A stretch of 64,000 nt of DNA from Microlunatus speluncae (GCF_009299835.1 NZ_VKCZ01000001.1:434001-498000), one strand, 5' to 3'. Positions 37,589 to 46,846 are shown, counted from the stretch's first letter. Translations and numbers: made by a program. Notes: a model not told the origin generated them from the letters alone.

Positions 37589-37680
37589 CCCCAACCCCAA
37601 ATTCCGCCGACCCGTCACATCCGCGGCCGTTCTGGCGGCGTGTCGACGCGGATGTGACGGATCGGCGGAGCTGGTTGGGG
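37589..37680. repeat. 92-base palindrome related to the MITE-like ends
   Basis: Nested arms: CCCCAACC with GGTTGGGG, TCCGCCGA with TCGGCGGA, and GTCACATCCGCG with CGCGGATGTGAC. The left side resembles the uppS-side element end (CCGCCGACCC, CGTTCTG, CGGCGTGTCG). It lies between the divergent znuA and GNAT genes. Confidence 0.8.
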
Positions 37681-37760
37681 CGGCGGGCGGGTCGTGGTGA
37701 TCGCTGTGCGGTCGAAATCTCGTTGTTCCGGGACGATCGGGTGTGGCAGAGTCGCCGATC

Positions 37761-38234
37761 ATGGCGGATGTCGCGGGGCTGGTGATCAGGCCGTTCCGGC
37801 TCGAAGATGTCGACCGCTGGACCCGCACCGAACTGCACCGGCAGCACCTCCTCGGCGGTCTGGAGGGTTCGGGTGACTATCTGGCCGCGGTGCTGGCCGA
37901 CGGTCGGATCGCCGGCAAGATCGGCATCCGATACGACGAGCATCCCGACGCCGGGACGCTGTTCCAGTTCGATGTCGTCGAACGCCTTCGAAACAAGGGG
38001 ATCGGAACCGCCCTGATCGGCCGGGCGGAGCAGGTGATCAGTGATCATGGCCTCGATCGCGCCACCCTCGGCGTCGAGGAATCCAACGAGGGCGCCATCC
38101 GCCTGTACCGCCGCCTGGGCTATCAGGAGTTCGCCTCTGAACCCGCCGAGTGGGACCAGGAAGCGCCCGACGGGACCAGCTACCGCTACCACTGCTTGTG
38201 TCTGCTGATGCACCGGTCGCTGACCTCTGTCTGA
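37761..38234 (+). CDS. GNAT family N-acetyltransferase
   Basis: 157 residues from ATG 37761; a GTG at 37743 would add six. The acetyl-CoA loop is VVERLRNKGIGTALIGRAEQ, followed by LGVEESNEGAIRLYRRLGYQ, the standard GNAT end. The substrate is unknown. It is divergent from the zinc operon; no shared control is evident. GAT CAT codons create a TGATCA at 38042. Confidence 0.83.
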   Translation: MADVAGLVIRPFRLEDVDRWTRTELHRQHLLGGLEGSGDYLAAVLADGRIAGKIGIRYDEHPDAGTLFQFDVVERLRNKGIGTALIGRAEQVISDHGLDRATLGVEESNEGAIRLYRRLGYQEFASEPAEWDQEAPDGTSYRYHCLCLLMHRSLTSV

Positions 38235-38284
38235 CCTGAGAAACCGCCGGTGTGCCGGGAGGCCGGCGGCGACCGGGGTCGGGA

Positions 38285-39646
38285 TCAGGTGAGCCGGAGC
38301 AGGCGCAGCCCGCCATCGGGCCGAACGACCAGGATCAGTTCCTCGTCGACCTGCAGAACGGTGCCGGACACCAGATCCGAGCGGGTCCGTCCGCTGCGGT
38401 CGTACGCGACCTGGCCGTGCTCGGTCTGCACCCAGATGTGGTCGCCACGCGCGAACAGGAGCGGGTTGGTGCCGTAACGGTCGGGCAACGGGGTGAGCAG
38501 CGGCGTGGGATCCCTGGTGGACCGGCTGAACAGGTTCGTGCCGTCGTACCACCAGGCGACCGGTCCCGTGGACGATGTCGAGGCCAGCTGCCCGGGCCAG
38601 GGCGACGCGGGCAACTCGAGCACGACCCGTCCGTCGGACAGGTCGACAACCAGGGCCGGTGATTCCGGGTCACTGAACGTGAAGATCGTCGCCAACCCGT
38701 CCCCGACGGTGTCCCAGACGGAAGGCTGCTTCACCGCAACGCGGGAGATCTCGGCACCGGTCCGTCCGCTCAGGACGACCGGGGTGCCGGCGGCATCCCG
38801 GCGGTCGTCCCCGACCGGATCCTGCAGGGCGAGCACGCGATCACCCTCGACCCGGGACGGCAGCACTTGCTCGGTCCGCCACAGCCGCTTGCCGGAGCGG
38901 GGATCGATCGCGACCGTCGCCAGGCCCGGATCGTGCGTCGGTCGACTGGTGCTGTACGTCATGGCGACGACCACCGAGTCGCTCGCTCCGATGGCGTCCA
39001 TCCGGACGGCCTGCTGCTCGCCCTCCAGCTGCTTGACCGCCGGGGTGACCTCGGTCGCCCAGCGGATCGAACGATCGACCAGGGAGACCGCGACCAGGCC
39101 CGCACCCCCATCGCGAGTCTGCTGGGATGCATGACACATCGGGGCGTCGTTCCGGCACGAGTTCTGGTTGTACTCCAAGATCAACACCCCGCCCCGCCCG
39201 TCGTCCGCGGCCATGGCCGCGGTGCCCGCCCAACCTCCGTCCGGACTCCCTGATGAGCCCGGCTCGACCGGGCCGAGCCTCGTCGAAAGCTCGGCCGGCA
39301 GGTCGCCGTCGTCCCAGAGCAGCTTGCCCGAGCCGGCGTCGATGATCATGAAAGTGGGATCGTCCTTGGTCGAGCCCCGGACGACCAGCCGGGAGCCGAT
39401 CCGGTCGGCTGACCAGCCGGTCTCGAGCCCCACCCGATCGAGCTGCCAGACCTCGGTCCAGTCCAGCCGGGGCGCCGGCGGTCCGCCGTAGCCGGCCGGG
39501 CCGGTCGGAGTCGGGCTGACCGATGGCGGAGGAGGGTCCGACGGTGGCTCCGGTTTGGTGCAGGCGGCGATCGACAGCAGCGCCAGGCCAAGTGTGGCGA
39601 TCACGAAGAAGCGCACGATGAACCGGTTGCCCGACGACGAACCCAC
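38285..39646 (-). CDS. lipoprotein with PQQ-like beta-propeller
   Basis: 453 residues from GTG 39646 (start uncertain; GTG 39616 is also possible). The signal peptide ends in a lipobox (LLSIAACT). After a Pro-rich spacer, blades of the PQQ-like type can be read (DAGSGKLLWDDGDL, IDPRSGKRLWRTEQVL, VDLSDGRVVLELP). Such propellers scaffold or sense outside the membrane; no enzyme motif is seen. The space upstream (39647-39889, 243 bases) holds nothing I can support. Confidence 0.75.
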   Translation of the reverse strand: MGSSSGNRFIVRFFVIATLGLALLSIAACTKPEPPSDPPPPSVSPTPTGPAGYGGPPAPRLDWTEVWQLDRVGLETGWSADRIGSRLVVRGSTKDDPTFMIIDAGSGKLLWDDGDLPAELSTRLGPVEPGSSGSPDGGWAGTAAMAADDGRGGVLILEYNQNSCRNDAPMCHASQQTRDGGAGLVAVSLVDRSIRWATEVTPAVKQLEGEQQAVRMDAIGASDSVVVAMTYSTSRPTHDPGLATVAIDPRSGKRLWRTEQVLPSRVEGDRVLALQDPVGDDRRDAAGTPVVLSGRTGAEISRVAVKQPSVWDTVGDGLATIFTFSDPESPALVVDLSDGRVVLELPASPWPGQLASTSSTGPVAWWYDGTNLFSRSTRDPTPLLTPLPDRYGTNPLLFARGDHIWVQTEHGQVAYDRSGRTRSDLVSGTVLQVDEELILVVRPDGGLRLLRLT

Positions 39647-39889
39647 TCGCGCCGAAACCTTGGCGAGCGTCCGATCAGAGGATCGATGCCTTGATGGGTC
39701 CACGTCTCCCGTCCCCGGTGCAGCGGCAACATCCGGCCGCGTTCGTTCCTGGCGACGGTAGTGATCGACCGGCCCGGTCCGATACACATCGGCACGGCCA
39801 ATCTGCAATGGGCCCATTGGCGATCCGCATCGGCGACGCGCGCGGCATCCACACCACCGATCTCACGGCAGCGCGCGGCTCGAGGAAGT

Positions 39890-40180
39890 TCAGAGGCGCG
39901 TGATGGTGAGGATGATGATCAGGACCAGCATGATCGCGCGGATGATCTTGCCGCTGGTGGTGACGGCGGGCCAGGACAGGTAGGAGATCCAGGCGATGAA
40001 CAGGAAGACCAGGACGAACGCGGGGATGGCGATCGGCAGCGGGGCGAAGGCTCCGACCGCGACCAGGGCCAGGGTCACCAGCGGCACCACCAGGCGGGGC
40101 AGGGCGGTCAGTCGGACCAGAGCGGGGCGGCTGATCCGCTCCATCGACTGACGAAGGCTCGGCTGGGACGTCTCGGGCAT
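39890..40180 (-). CDS. small two- or three-pass membrane protein
   Basis: 96 residues from ATG 40180. A short polar N-terminus leads into hydrophobic segments near residues 30-50, 52-72 and 80-94 (LVVPLVTLALVAVGAFAPLP, then FVLVFLFIAWISYLSWPAV). Small actinobacterial membrane proteins of this build are common, but I cannot name a function. It ends before the lipoprotein gene and starts 47 bases after the regulator's stop, so it may share that transcript. Confidence 0.65.
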   Translation of the reverse strand: MPETSQPSLRQSMERISRPALVRLTALPRLVVPLVTLALVAVGAFAPLPIAIPAFVLVFLFIAWISYLSWPAVTTSGKIIRAIMLVLIIILTITRL

Positions 40181-40227
40181 CTGCCAAGTCTGACACGAGT
40201 GCCGAGTGGTCCGCCCGGGTGCCGGAG

Positions 40228-40752
40228 TCACTCGGCCGGGAACTGGATCGGGCTGATCAGATACCTGCTCCGGCCTGGCGCCTCCTGGTTGGCGAGCACC
40301 GGCAGGATGGCGGCGCGCAGCCCCTCGATCAACTGCTGCAACTCGGCCGGGCTGACCCAGATCGCGTGCTGGCGGTAGCCGACCAGGTCGGCCGTCGGGT
40401 CGGCGTCGGGGCGATCCAGATAGGCGTTGAACTCGGCGGCGAGGACGGCGATGGCCGCGGTGAAGCCGCGCCGGTGATCATCGGTTGTCAGTTGCTCGGC
40501 CTGGGCTGCGCTGATCGACGCCCGGTCCTGGCGGAGCCGGTAGTGCCGCTCGACCGCCCCGCGCACCCGCCGTTCCTCGGCGACCTCCAGGATGCCGCCG
40601 TCGCTGAGCAGTTCGATGTGCCGGTAGAGCGTCGCCTTCGACACATCGGGGATGCGGTCGCCGAGTTCGGCGGTGGTGAGCCGACGGTCGCCACGGAGGG
40701 CGTGCACGACTCGGAGCCGTACCGGATGGCCGAGCAGTTCGAGCGGATCCAT
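40228..40752 (-). CDS. winged-helix transcriptional regulator
   Basis: 174 residues with an N-terminal ArsR-like winged helix (MDPLELLGHPVRLRVVHALRGDRRLTTAELGDRIPDVSKATLYRHIELLSDGG) and a helical C-terminal domain. It is divergent from the hydrolase gene across a 58-base gap that carries an inverted repeat, so it most likely represses that gene and itself. Confidence 0.82.
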   Translation of the reverse strand: MDPLELLGHPVRLRVVHALRGDRRLTTAELGDRIPDVSKATLYRHIELLSDGGILEVAEERRVRGAVERHYRLRQDRASISAAQAEQLTTDDHRRGFTAAIAVLAAEFNAYLDRPDADPTADLVGYRQHAIWVSPAELQQLIEGLRAAILPVLANQEAPGRSRYLISPIQFPAE

Positions 40753-40776
40753 CGGCCAACGATCTCAGAATGTGCT

Positions 40777-40801
40777 ACCTTTCGCAAAGAATGAGAAAGG
40801 T
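40777..40801. promoter_or_regulatory. inverted repeat between divergent regulator and hydrolase
   Basis: ACCTTT (40777-40782) and AAAGGT (40796-40801) with a 13-base spacer, flanked inward by imperfect matches. It covers the only space available for both promoters. Candidate operator for the winged-helix regulator. Confidence 0.5.
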
Positions 40802-40810
40802 GAGCAATTC

Positions 40811-41779
40811 GTGACGACTGAAGAATGGGCACCGCCGAGCTACGCCGACCCCGCGCGGTTCACCGAGCGGGAACTCGACCTGACCGCCGCCAGCGGCACC
40901 GTCGGCGGCACCCTCACCCTTCCCGAGGGTCGTACGCAAGCCGGCGTGGTGCTGCTGACCGGCGGCGGACCGCTGGACCGGGACGAGACCAGCGGCCCGA
41001 ACAAGCCGCTCAAGGATCTGGCCTGGGGTCTGGCCGGCCGCGGGATCGCCGTGCTCCGGTTCGACAAGATCAGCTTCCTGCGCCCCGAGTCGATGACCGA
41101 GCCGGGCTTCACGATGACCGGCGAATACCTACCGCACGCTGTCGAGGCCGTACGGACCCTGCGCCGGCACACCGATCGGGTCTTCGTGGCCGGCCACAGC
41201 ATGGGCGGCAAGATCGCGCCGCTGGTGGCGGCCACCGAGCCGGCCGTGGCCGGAGTGGCGATCCTGGCCGGCGACACCCAGCCGATGCATCGGGCGCTGG
41301 TCCGGGTGGGCCGCTATCTGGCCGAGGTGGCACCGGAGCTGGTGCCCGCCGAGCTGGTCGAGCAGTTCGCTCGGCAGGCCGCCGTCATCGACCGACCCGA
41401 CCTGTCACCGGCGACGCCGGCCGCGGATCTGCCGTTCGGCCTGGCCGCCGAATACTGGCTCGATCAGCGCGTCTACGACCCGGCCGCCACGGCCGCGGCA
41501 CTGGACCGGCCGATCCTGATCCTGCAGGGCGGCCGCGACTACCAGGTGACGGTCGCCGACGACCTGCCCGGCTGGCAACGGGCCCTGGCCGGCCGGTCCG
41601 ACGTGATCATCCGGGTGATCGCGGCCGACAACCACCAGTTCGTCGCCGGGAACGGCCCGTCGACCCCGGACGACTACGGGCGACCCGGGCATGTCGACCC
41701 TTCCGTGATCACGACGCTGGCCGACTGGATCGACTCCTGTGCCGCGCGGCCGGACGAAGGGCCTATCCTCGTCCGGTGA
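40811..41779 (+). CDS. alpha/beta hydrolase
   Basis: 322-residue hydrolase of the serine-aminopeptidase-like class. The oxyanion segment is [12 protein letters not shown], the nucleophile is in AGHSMGGK, the acid in LQGGRDYQV and the His in AADNHQF. GTG 40811 follows AAAGGTGAG. The gene is coupled to a small ABM-domain gene (GTGA overlap) and sits opposite its probable regulator. Substrate unknown. Confidence 0.85.
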   Translation: MTTEEWAPPSYADPARFTERELDLTAASGTVGGTLTLPEGRTQAGVVLLTGGGPLDRDETSGPNKPLKDLAWGLAGRGIAVLRFDKISFLRPESMTEPGFTMTGEYLPHAVEAVRTLRRHTDRVFVAGHSMGGKIAPLVAATEPAVAGVAILAGDTQPMHRALVRVGRYLAEVAPELVPAELVEQFARQAAVIDRPDLSPATPAADLPFGLAAEYWLDQRVYDPAATAAALDRPILILQGGRDYQVTVADDLPGWQRALAGRSDVIIRVIAADNHQFVAGNGPSTPDDYGRPGHVDPSVITTLADWIDSCAARPDEGPILVR

Positions 41780-42102
41780 TCGCGATCAGCCGGTTCCGGG
41801 TCGATGCCGCCGAGGCCGCGTCGTTCGCCGAGCGCGCGGCGGCGGCGGTCGGCGTGCTGCAGGGCAGTCGCGGCTTCCGCAGTGTCGATCTCGGCCGCAA
41901 TCTGGACGATCCGGAGCTGTGGACGATCACCACCCGCTGGGACGACGTCGGCTCCTACCGCCGGGCGCTGCAGGGCTTCGAGGCCAAGACCGTGGTGGTG
42001 CCGTTGCTGTCGGTCGCGATCGACGAGCCGAGCGCGTACGACGAGCCGGAGCTGGTCGGGGAAAATGTGGCCCGGGGTTCCGGTTCGGGCCCGTTATCCT
42101 GA
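41776..42102 (+). CDS. antibiotic-biosynthesis-monooxygenase (ABM) domain protein
   Basis: 108 residues: [21 protein letters not shown], then [25 protein letters not shown] and SYRRAL, which is the ABM ferredoxin-like fold. Members are cofactor-free quinol oxygenases, haem-degrading enzymes or simple dimeric binders. GTG 41776 overlaps the hydrolase stop. The C-terminal tail is short and polar. Confidence 0.8.
   Translation: MIAISRFRVDAAEAASFAERAAAAVGVLQGSRGFRSVDLGRNLDDPELWTITTRWDDVGSYRRALQGFEAKTVVVPLLSVAIDEPSAYDEPELVGENVARGSGSGPLS
42096..42101 (+). promoter_or_regulatory. candidate -10 box for glyS
   Basis: TATCCT about 70 bases before the glyS GTG, within the end of the ABM gene. Motif only. 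Confidence 0.35.
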
Positions 42103-42173
42103 GGCGTCGGTACGGTCTGCGTACCGCACGACAATCCCGAAATCCTTCATCCACCTCGTATTGGAGTAAGCAC

Positions 42174-43565
42174 GTGGCCCCCGCCAGCCGTTTGGACAAC
42201 GTCACCAGTCTCTGCAAGCGCCGGGGGTTCGTCTTCCCGGCCGGCGAGATCTACGGTGGCACCCGCTCGGCGTGGGACTACGGCCCGCTCGGGGTGGAGC
42301 TGAAGGAGAACATCAAGAAGCAGTGGTGGCGCTCCGTCGTCACCTCCCGCGACGACGTGGTGGGGCTCGACTCCTCGGTGATCCTGCCGACCGCGGTCTG
42401 GCACGCCTCCGGCCACCTGGAGGTCTTCAACGACCCGCTGATCGAATGCCTGAGCTGCCATCGCCGGTTCCGCGCCGACCACCTGCAGGAGGAGTACGCG
42501 GAGCGGAAGGGGATCGACAACCCCGACGACGTGCCGCTGACCGACATCCCCTGCCCGCACTGCGGCACCCGCGGCCAGTACACCGAGCCGCGGATGTTCA
42601 ACCAAATGCTCAAGACCTACCTCGGTGTGGTCGAGGACGAGTCCGGGCTGCACTATCTGCGGCCGGAGACCGCCCAGGGCATCTTCGTCAACTTCGCCAA
42701 CGTGGTGCAGACGACGCGGAAGAAGCCGCCGTTCGGGATCGGGCAGGTCGGCAAGTCGTTCCGGAACGAGATCACCCCGGGCAACTTCATCTTCCGCACC
42801 CGCGAGTTCGAGCAGATGGAGATGGAGTTCTTCGTCGAGCCCGGCACCGACGAGGAATGGCACCAGTACTGGATCGACGAGCGGACCAACTGGTACGTCG
42901 ATCTCGGCGTCGACCGGGACAACCTGCGGCACTTCGAGCATCCGAAGGAGAAGCTCTCCCATTACTCGAAGCGCACGGTCGACATCGAATACCGGTTCGG
43001 CTTCGCGGGCAGCGAGTGGGGCGAGCTGGAGGGCATCGCCAACCGGACCGATTTCGATCTTGGAACGCACAGCAAGAACTCCGGCCAGGACCTGTCCTAC
43101 TTCGACCAGGCCAAGAATGAGCGCTACACGCCGTACGTGATCGAGCCGGCCGCCGGCCTGACCCGGTCGCTGATGACGTTCCTGGTCGACGCCTATGTCG
43201 AGGACGAGGCGCCGAACACCAAGGGCGGCGTGGACAAGCGGACCGTGCTGAAGCTTGATCATCGGCTGGCCCCGGTCAAGGCCGCGGTGCTGCCGCTGTC
43301 CCGTAACGAGGCGCTGTCGCCGAAGGCTCGTGATCTTGCCGCCGAGCTGCGGAAGAACTGGAACGTCGACTTCGACGACGCCCAGGCGATCGGCCGCCGC
43401 TATCGCCGGCAGGACGAGATCGGCACGCCCTACTGCATCACGGTGGACTTCGACACGCTCGATGATCATGCGGTCACCGTGCGCGAGCGGGACTCGATGA
43501 CCCAGGAACGGGTGTCGCTGGACAAGATCACCGACTATCTGGCCACCAGGTTGATCGGCTGCTGA
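42174..43565 (+). CDS. glyS: glycine-tRNA ligase, single-chain dimeric type
   Basis: 463-residue class II synthetase that charges tRNA-Gly. Motif-bearing stretches are intact: [15 protein letters not shown] at the N-terminus, the Cys pairs CLSCH and [39 protein letters not shown], and a C-terminal anticodon-binding domain ending [12 protein letters not shown] 42174 follows TTGGAG. Two Asp-His pairs (43257 and 43464) use GAT CAT, creating TGATCA words. Confidence 0.97.
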   Translation: MAPASRLDNVTSLCKRRGFVFPAGEIYGGTRSAWDYGPLGVELKENIKKQWWRSVVTSRDDVVGLDSSVILPTAVWHASGHLEVFNDPLIECLSCHRRFRADHLQEEYAERKGIDNPDDVPLTDIPCPHCGTRGQYTEPRMFNQMLKTYLGVVEDESGLHYLRPETAQGIFVNFANVVQTTRKKPPFGIGQVGKSFRNEITPGNFIFRTREFEQMEMEFFVEPGTDEEWHQYWIDERTNWYVDLGVDRDNLRHFEHPKEKLSHYSKRTVDIEYRFGFAGSEWGELEGIANRTDFDLGTHSKNSGQDLSYFDQAKNERYTPYVIEPAAGLTRSLMTFLVDAYVEDEAPNTKGGVDKRTVLKLDHRLAPVKAAVLPLSRNEALSPKARDLAAELRKNWNVDFDDAQAIGRRYRRQDEIGTPYCITVDFDTLDDHAVTVRERDSMTQERVSLDKITDYLATRLIGC

Positions 43566-43601
43566 TGCCGGTCGGTTGTTGATCATGGGAGTCCGGTAGG
43601 C

Positions 43602-44317
43602 GTGGGCCTGCTGTTCGGGTCGCGCCCGTCGGACTCGCCCTGGATCGCCTCGGTCTGGACCTGCCGCAGTGAGCAGGTCTCGGAGATGACCTCGGTCGCC
43701 TCCGAGACCTGGGGTCTGGTGTTCGGGCAGCAGCGGGGCACGCCTTCGTGACCGTCACCGGCGCGGAGAGCCGCACCGGCACCGCGCCGGTGCCCGAGGA
43801 GGCGAGCTTCGTCGGGATCCAGTTGGCCATCGGCACTTCCCTGCGCCGGCTGCCCGGGCCGGCGCTGCTCGACGGCGGCATCGACCTCCCGGACGCGACC
43901 CGGCGCAGCTTCCGGCTGGACGGGGCTCGCTGGCCGACGCCCGGGGTCGACGACGTGGAGGCGCTGGTCGACCGGCTGGTCCGGCGCGGCGTCATCACCC
44001 GCGATCCGCTGGTCACCGAGGTGTTGCGCGGGGGTCGCCCGCCGGTCACCGCCCGCACCCTGGAGCGCCGGTTCCGCGCGGCGACCGGGCTGCGGCACGG
44101 TGCCATCCGACAGATCGAACGGGTCCGCTCCGCGGCCGTGCTGCTCAGCACCGGCGAGCCGGCGACCGAGGTCGCCGGCAAGCTCGGCTACTACGACGAG
44201 CCCCATCTGGCCCGGGCCCTGCGCCGCTACGTCGGGCGGACGGCCGGGCAACTCCGCGACGGCACCGGCGGTACGATCGGCCTCGACCTCGCCCAGCCTC
44301 AGCGCACCACTTCGTAG
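43602..44317 (+). pseudogene. AraC family regulator interrupted by a one-base frameshift
   Basis: From GTG 43602 the frame reads MGLLFGSRPSDSPWIASVWTC and ends at TGA 43749. The frame one base back, from about 43736, continues the same protein as GHAFVTVTGAES, then APVPEEASFVGIQLAIG and a complete AraC helix-turn-helix (TLERRFRAATGLRHGAIRQIERVRSAAVLL, then LGYYDEPHLARALRRYVGRTAGQL). One extra G in the run 43735-43738 would join them. It converges with and overlaps the DHFR-like gene by 19 bases. Either a true pseudogene or a consensus error; a separate short protein from GTG 43748 is less likely. Confidence 0.8.
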
Positions 44318-44874
44318 ACCAGCTTGGCCACGCCGTTGCCGTAACTGTCGGCCTCGCGGAGCTTCAGCTTCTGGCTGTCCCGGTCGGTCCGCGGGAACAC
44401 GCTCTTGCCGGCGCCGAGCAGCACGGGGAAGACGAGCAGGTTGTAGCGGTCGATCAGATCGGCCTCGGCGAGGCGCAGGGCCAGCTCGGGGCTGCCGTGG
44501 ATGAAGATCGCGCCGCCGTCGCCCTGCAACAGCTCGGCCACGTCTTCGGTCGACCGCAGGATCGTGTTCGTGCCCCAGCCGTCGACGAGGGCATCGTCGG
44601 CCAGGCCGGACGAGACGACGTACTTCGGGAGTTCCTTGTACGCCACGTGATCATCCGAGTCGGGCCAGACCGCGGCGAACAACTCATAGCTGCGGCGCCC
44701 GAACATCAGCGCGCTCGTCTCCTCGAGTTCCTCGCTCTTCAGCGAGTACGCCTCCTCGGAGAACTCGACGTCGAACACCCAACCGCCCCCGCGATGTCCC
44801 TCGGACGTGCCGCCCGGCGAATCCATCACGCCGTCGAGCGACATGAAGCCCGTGTAGACCAGTTCACGCGTCAC
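44299..44874 (-). CDS. dihydrofolate-reductase/RibD C-terminal-like protein
   Basis: 191 residues with the RibD/DHFR fold: VYTGFMSLDGVMDSPGG, LMFGRRSYELFAAVWP and the cofactor-binding end IFIHGSPELALRLAEADLIDRYNLLVFPVLLGAGKSVFP. Such stand-alone proteins are common in actinobacteria and their substrates are mostly unknown. GTG 44874 has AGGAGG six bases upstream. It converges with the broken AraC gene, which may have been its regulator. Confidence 0.88.
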   Translation of the reverse strand: MTRELVYTGFMSLDGVMDSPGGTSEGHRGGGWVFDVEFSEEAYSLKSEELEETSALMFGRRSYELFAAVWPDSDDHVAYKELPKYVVSSGLADDALVDGWGTNTILRSTEDVAELLQGDGGAIFIHGSPELALRLAEADLIDRYNLLVFPVLLGAGKSVFPRTDRDSQKLKLREADSYGNGVAKLVYEVVR

Positions 44875-44971
44875 AGAAATCCTCCTGAATCGAATCGGTG
44901 ACCGGAGCATAAGGTCGCGAGCCAGGTGGAGTCTTGGACGAAAACGACGCCGGTGGGTTGGGTCCCGCGAC

Positions 44972-44992
44972 GGATTCAGATATTCTGAATCC
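44972..44992. promoter_or_regulatory. 21-base palindromic operator abutting the antitoxin start
   Basis: GGATTCAGA / TCTGAATCC around a TAT centre, ending one base before ATG 44993. A TATTCT -10-like box (44981-44986) is inside it, six bases before the ATG. Self-repression by the antitoxin-toxin complex is the usual control for such modules; the transcript probably starts on the ATG. Confidence 0.75.
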
Positions 44993-45256
44993 ATGGCTAC
45001 GATGACCGCCGCGGAGGCCTCGCGGAACTTCTCCACCGTGCTCGACCGCGCGGAGCACGGTGAGACGATCACCATCGTGCGGCATGGTCGCACCGTTGCG
45101 ACAGTTTCGCCTGCGCCGAAGAAGACGGGCCGGGACCTGCGCCTCGCGCTGGCGAAGGCCGACATCCCACCCCCCGATGACGACTTCGAGGCAGACATCG
45201 CCGCCGCCCTGGCCTTCGTCTCGAAAGACGAGAGGGATCCGTGGGCCGAAGCCTGA
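44993..45256 (+). CDS. vapB: antitoxin, Phd/YefM family
   Basis: 87 residues. The N-terminal DNA-binding and dimer part (MTAAEASRNFSTVLDRAEHGETITIVRHGRTVATVSP) is standard Phd/YefM. The acidic C-terminus (PPPDDDFEADIAAALAF) should wrap the toxin. It overlaps the toxin gene by 16 bases and has a palindromic operator at its start. Confidence 0.9.
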   Translation: MATMTAAEASRNFSTVLDRAEHGETITIVRHGRTVATVSPAPKKTGRDLRLALAKADIPPPDDDFEADIAAALAFVSKDERDPWAEA

Positions 45257-45639
45257 TTCTCGACACCGGAGTTCTGATTGCCTTCGAACGCGGGAGAGTC
45301 GATCAATCCGTTTTCGACGATGATCAACTATCGGTGGCCGCCGTGACCCTAGCGGAGTATCGAGTCGGTGCCGAACTGGCCGACACGCCTCTGCGAGCGG
45401 CTGCCCGGCTGCGTAGCCTGGAGCTGTTTCTCGCCGAGATGGACGTGCTGGAATACACCGCACGCACGGCCACCGACCACGCTCAGCTTCTCGCCTACAC
45501 TCGGAGGTCAGGCTTGTCACGCGGCCCACATGACTTGATCATCGCCGCCCACGCGGTCGAAACCGGTCGCACCGTCGTTTCCTTGGATGCGAACGCCAGA
45601 TTCGGAGATCTGCCTGGCGTCGTCGCGGTCGCGCCATGA
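45241..45639 (+). CDS. vapC: PIN-domain toxin, VapC-like ribonuclease
   Basis: 132-residue PIN ribonuclease. The acidic metal-binding set is present: Asp in LILDTGVLIAFE, Glu in TLAEYRVG, Asp in GPHDLIIAAHA and Asp in SLDANARFGDLPGV. VapC toxins cut tRNA or rRNA. GTG 45241 is inside the antitoxin gene. Unusually, its stop overlaps the dusB ATG by four bases, so toxin and tRNA-modification enzyme are translated from one message. Confidence 0.9.
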   Translation: MGRSLILDTGVLIAFERGRVDQSVFDDDQLSVAAVTLAEYRVGAELADTPLRAAARLRSLELFLAEMDVLEYTARTATDHAQLLAYTRRSGLSRGPHDLIIAAHAVETGRTVVSLDANARFGDLPGVVAVAP

Positions 45640-46787
45640 CGGGAGCGACGACGCGGGCGGCCGCTGAGTTGCGGCTCGGCCCGCTTCGGGTCGAGACGCC
45701 GGTGGTGCTGGCGCCGATGGCTGGCATCACCAACGCCGCATTCCGGCAGCTCTGCCGGGAGCAGGGTGCTGGGCTGTACGTCTGCGAGATGATCACCTCG
45801 CGCGGCATCGTGGAACGGGATCGCAAGACGCTGCAGATGCTGCAGTTCGATCCGGGCGAGAAGATCCGTTCGGTGCAGTTGTACGGGGTCGATCCGGCGA
45901 CCATGGCGGCCGGGGCGGAGATCCTCTGCAACGAATACGGGGTCGGCCACATCGATCTCAACTTCGGCTGCCCGGTGCCCAAGGTGACCCGCAAGGGCGG
46001 GGGAGCGGCGCTGCCGTACAAGCGGGATCGGCTGGCGGCGATCCTGCGCGCGACGGTCAAGGCCGGCGAGCGATACGGGGTGCCGGTGACGATGAAGACC
46101 CGACTCGGCATCGACCAAGATCATCTGACCTACTTGGACGCCGGCAAGATCGCCGAGGACGCCGGCTGCGCCGCGATCGCGCTGCACGGCCGGACCGCGC
46201 AGCAGTCCTACTCCGGCGTCGCCGACTGGGACGCGATCGGCCGGCTGAAGCAGGCGGTGAGCCTGCCGGTGTTGGGCAACGGCGACATCTGGGAGGCTGC
46301 CGACGCGCTCCGGATGGTCGAGCAGACCGGCGTCGACGGAGTGGTGATCGGCCGCGGCTGCCTGGGCCGGCCCTGGCTGTTCCGTGATCTTGCCGACGCC
46401 TTCGCCGGCCGGCAGACGAGGACCCTGCCGCGGCTGGGCGAGGTGGCGATCATGGTCCGTCGGCACGCCGAACTGCTGGCCGGGTTGAGCGACGAACGGC
46501 ACGGACTGACCGACCTGCGCAAGCACATGGCCTGGTATTTCAAGGGTTTCCCGATCGGTGGCGAGGTGCGCCGCCAGTTCGGCCAGGTGAGCAGCTTCGC
46601 CGATCTCGACCGGGCTCTGGCCCAGCTGGACCCGGCGGAGGAGTTCCCGGTCGCCGAGCTCGGGCTGCCGCGCGGACGGCAGGGATCGCCACGGGACAAG
46701 GTCGCGCTGCCCGAGGGGTGGCTGAACGACACGTCCGGCGATGATCTTGATCTGGCCGCGGCGGAGCTCGGTGTCTCCGGCGGCTGA
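45636..46787 (+). CDS. dusB: tRNA-dihydrouridine synthase
   Basis: 383-residue FMN enzyme that reduces uridine in tRNA. Landmarks: APMAGITNAAFRQLC, the catalytic-Cys loop NFGCPVPKV, KTRLG, ALHGRTAQQ, GNGDIW and IGRGCLGRPW. The last 60 residues are a helical RNA-binding domain. Its ATG lies in the vapC stop (ATGA), with no promoter of its own in view. It converges with the membrane-protein gene. Confidence 0.95.
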   Translation: MTGATTRAAAELRLGPLRVETPVVLAPMAGITNAAFRQLCREQGAGLYVCEMITSRGIVERDRKTLQMLQFDPGEKIRSVQLYGVDPATMAAGAEILCNEYGVGHIDLNFGCPVPKVTRKGGGAALPYKRDRLAAILRATVKAGERYGVPVTMKTRLGIDQDHLTYLDAGKIAEDAGCAAIALHGRTAQQSYSGVADWDAIGRLKQAVSLPVLGNGDIWEAADALRMVEQTGVDGVVIGRGCLGRPWLFRDLADAFAGRQTRTLPRLGEVAIMVRRHAELLAGLSDERHGLTDLRKHMAWYFKGFPIGGEVRRQFGQVSSFADLDRALAQLDPAEEFPVAELGLPRGRQGSPRDKVALPEGWLNDTSGDDLDLAAAELGVSGG

Positions 46788-46846
46788 CGTACGGTGACCG
46801 TCGCGTCCTGATCATCTTCGGCCTGTCGCTGCTGATCGGCTCCGGC

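Noticed and set aside
43748..44317. Independent short AraC-type gene starting at GTG 43748
   Set aside because: It would lack the conserved N-terminal part, which is present just upstream in another frame; a single-base frameshift explains both pieces better.
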